Assembly: GCA_023392475.1 (NCBI GenBank)
Contig: JAEVZA010000281.1
Location: 1 to 7,886, forward strand
DNA: 7,886 nt
Reading direction: 5' to 3'
Source of the DNA: Actinomycetes bacterium
GTDB taxonomy: Bacteria; Actinomycetota; Acidimicrobiia; Acidimicrobiales; Microtrichaceae
A program made the translations under genes and the position numbers. Below are positions 7,149 through 7,886 of this stretch, in pieces. Below the pieces are notes generated by a model. It saw only the letters and a program-made list of their open reading frames with translations, searched no databases and was not told the DNA's origin. Each line of letters starts with the position of its first letter. Position 1 is the first letter of the stretch.

Positions 7149-7886
7149 TCAGTCGTCGTAGCGGAGGTGCACGAACGCCTCGGGGGCGCACAGGTTCAGC
7201 GTGAAGCTCTCCTGCAGGTAGAGGTGCACGAGCTCGCTGTCGTGGTCGGAGTAGCCGATCGCGAAGTCCTGGCCGATGACGATCTCCGCGTCGCCACCCC
7301 GCTGCGACATGACGATGGCGCCGTTGACGCCCGGCGCGAACACCACGGGACCACCGAGGATGAGCCGCAGGTGCTCGAGCACCGGGTAGCCACCCATCTC
7401 GGACTGCTCCACCACGCCGGTGTAGCAGCGTGGGCCGAGCGCGATCGCGTAGGGGCCGCCGACGCCGCCCAGGCGCAGGCGTGCCATCGCGGTGGCGACG
7501 AACGACGGGTAGCGCTCGTAGTCCTCGTCGATCAGGACGGCGTCGTGCGGCGTCTCCTCGACGACGCCCGGCACGCCGCCGGCCTCGAAGCCGTGGAACA
7601 GCGCGTGGTCCTCGGCGACGGCGGCGTCGCGCGCCGCGAGGCGCACGGCGTCGAGGTCGGCGTCGCAGGCGCCCCGGTCGATCGCCTCGAGCTCGGCACG
7701 CGAGACCGTGAACGGCACCTTGAACTCGACGAGCGGCCGGACGTCCCGGATCCGCGCGTCGACGTCGCCCGACGCGACGCCGACGTGGGTGGTGCGCCCC
7801 GTCGGCTCCGCGGCGTGCTGCCAGCCCTTGGGCCCGGTCACGTCCATGAGCCGCCGGCCGGCGAGCACCTCGCGCAGCGCGCCCGC
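7149..7886 (-). CDS. enc: Encapsulin shell protein, family 1 (Cfp29/linocin-M18 type; N-terminus outside window)
   Basis: The minus-strand frame is open from the right edge to TGA (complement of 7149-7151), showing 245 residues. The encoded protein has the HK97-type fold of encapsulins, which self-assemble into hollow protein compartments that enclose enzymes. Matches to remembered family 1 sequences (Thermotoga maritima encapsulin, mycobacterial Cfp29) run the whole length: LAGRRLMDVTGPKGW near the visible start, PLVEFKVPFTVSRAEL, LGGVGGPYAIAL, GGYPVLEHL, then RGGDAEIVIGQDFAIGYSDHD and LYLQESFTLNL near the C-terminus. Aligned to the Thermotoga protein, about 23 N-terminal residues are missing, giving a full length near 268, normal for the family. 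The GTG at 7868-7866 is internal, because the frame continues upstream with family-like residues (LREVLAG). The Trp that binds flavin in the Thermotoga shell (W87 by memory) aligns with Ala here (FTVSRAEL). Cargo genes usually sit directly upstream, which is past the right edge. Assignment is firm; the cargo is unknown. Confidence 0.95.
   Translation of the reverse strand, partial: AGALREVLAGRRLMDVTGPKGWQHAAEPTGRTTHVGVASGDVDARIRDVRPLVEFKVPFTVSRAELEAIDRGACDADLDAVRLAARDAAVAEDHALFHGFEAGGVPGVVEETPHDAVLIDEDYERYPSFVATAMARLRLGGVGGPYAIALGPRCYTGVVEQSEMGGYPVLEHLRLILGGPVVFAPGVNGAIVMSQRGGDAEIVIGQDFAIGYSDHDSELVHLYLQESFTLNLCAPEAFVHLRYDD

Noticed and set aside
3076..7191. A very long open frame on the minus strand lying opposite the transporter gene
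   Set aside because: Its product is dominated by Arg, His, Gly, Ala, Asp and Glu with no domain or motif, while the plus strand shows textbook Walker, signature and permease motifs throughout. Long antisense frames are expected at this GC content because stop codons are rare.
7866..7868. GTG as start codon of the encapsulin
   Set aside because: The frame continues to the right edge with family-like residues, and known encapsulins have about 33 residues before the aligned GRR motif, so this GTG is an internal Val.

Overview
The window is very GC-rich (clearly above 70% by eye), with codon third positions almost all G or C. Together with the protein types this points to a high-GC actinomycete (Actinomycetota). 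The architecture resembles what I associate with Acidimicrobiia-like lineages, but the sequence alone does not fix the taxon.

Layout. Three plus-strand genes form one tightly coupled unit covering about 90% of the window. (1) Bases 1-1454: the 3' part of a gene for an exported protein of unknown function, with a signal peptide at the left edge and a C-terminal membrane anchor. (2) 1451-3154: a type 1 periplasmic-binding-protein-like substrate receptor of the branched-chain amino acid (Liv/HAAT) ABC family, held to the membrane by an N-terminal helix instead of a lipid. (3) 3151-7119: a single 1322-residue polypeptide that contains all four core parts of a Liv-type importer in the order LivH-like permease, LivM-like permease, LivF-like ATPase, LivG-like ATPase. 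Both junctions are 4-base ATGA overlaps, so the genes are probably co-transcribed and translationally coupled. After a 29-base gap with a GC-rich hairpin, (4) a minus-strand gene (7149 to beyond 7886) encodes an encapsulin shell protein whose first roughly 23 residues lie outside the window.

How they work together. The receptor should capture a small amphipathic or carboxylate-containing solute (an amino acid, a short amide or a similar compound; the substrate cannot be read from sequence) outside the cell and deliver it to the fused permease-ATPase. The anchored unknown protein is probably an accessory to this uptake system, judged only from the operon. The encapsulin is convergent and probably functionally separate; its cargo gene would normally lie upstream of it, past the right edge.

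The most notable features are the four-in-one transporter, its asymmetric pair of ATP sites, the unknown stalked surface protein coupled to it, and the encapsulin. There are no tRNA, rRNA, CRISPR or mobile-element signals, and no non-coding stretch over 30 bases.
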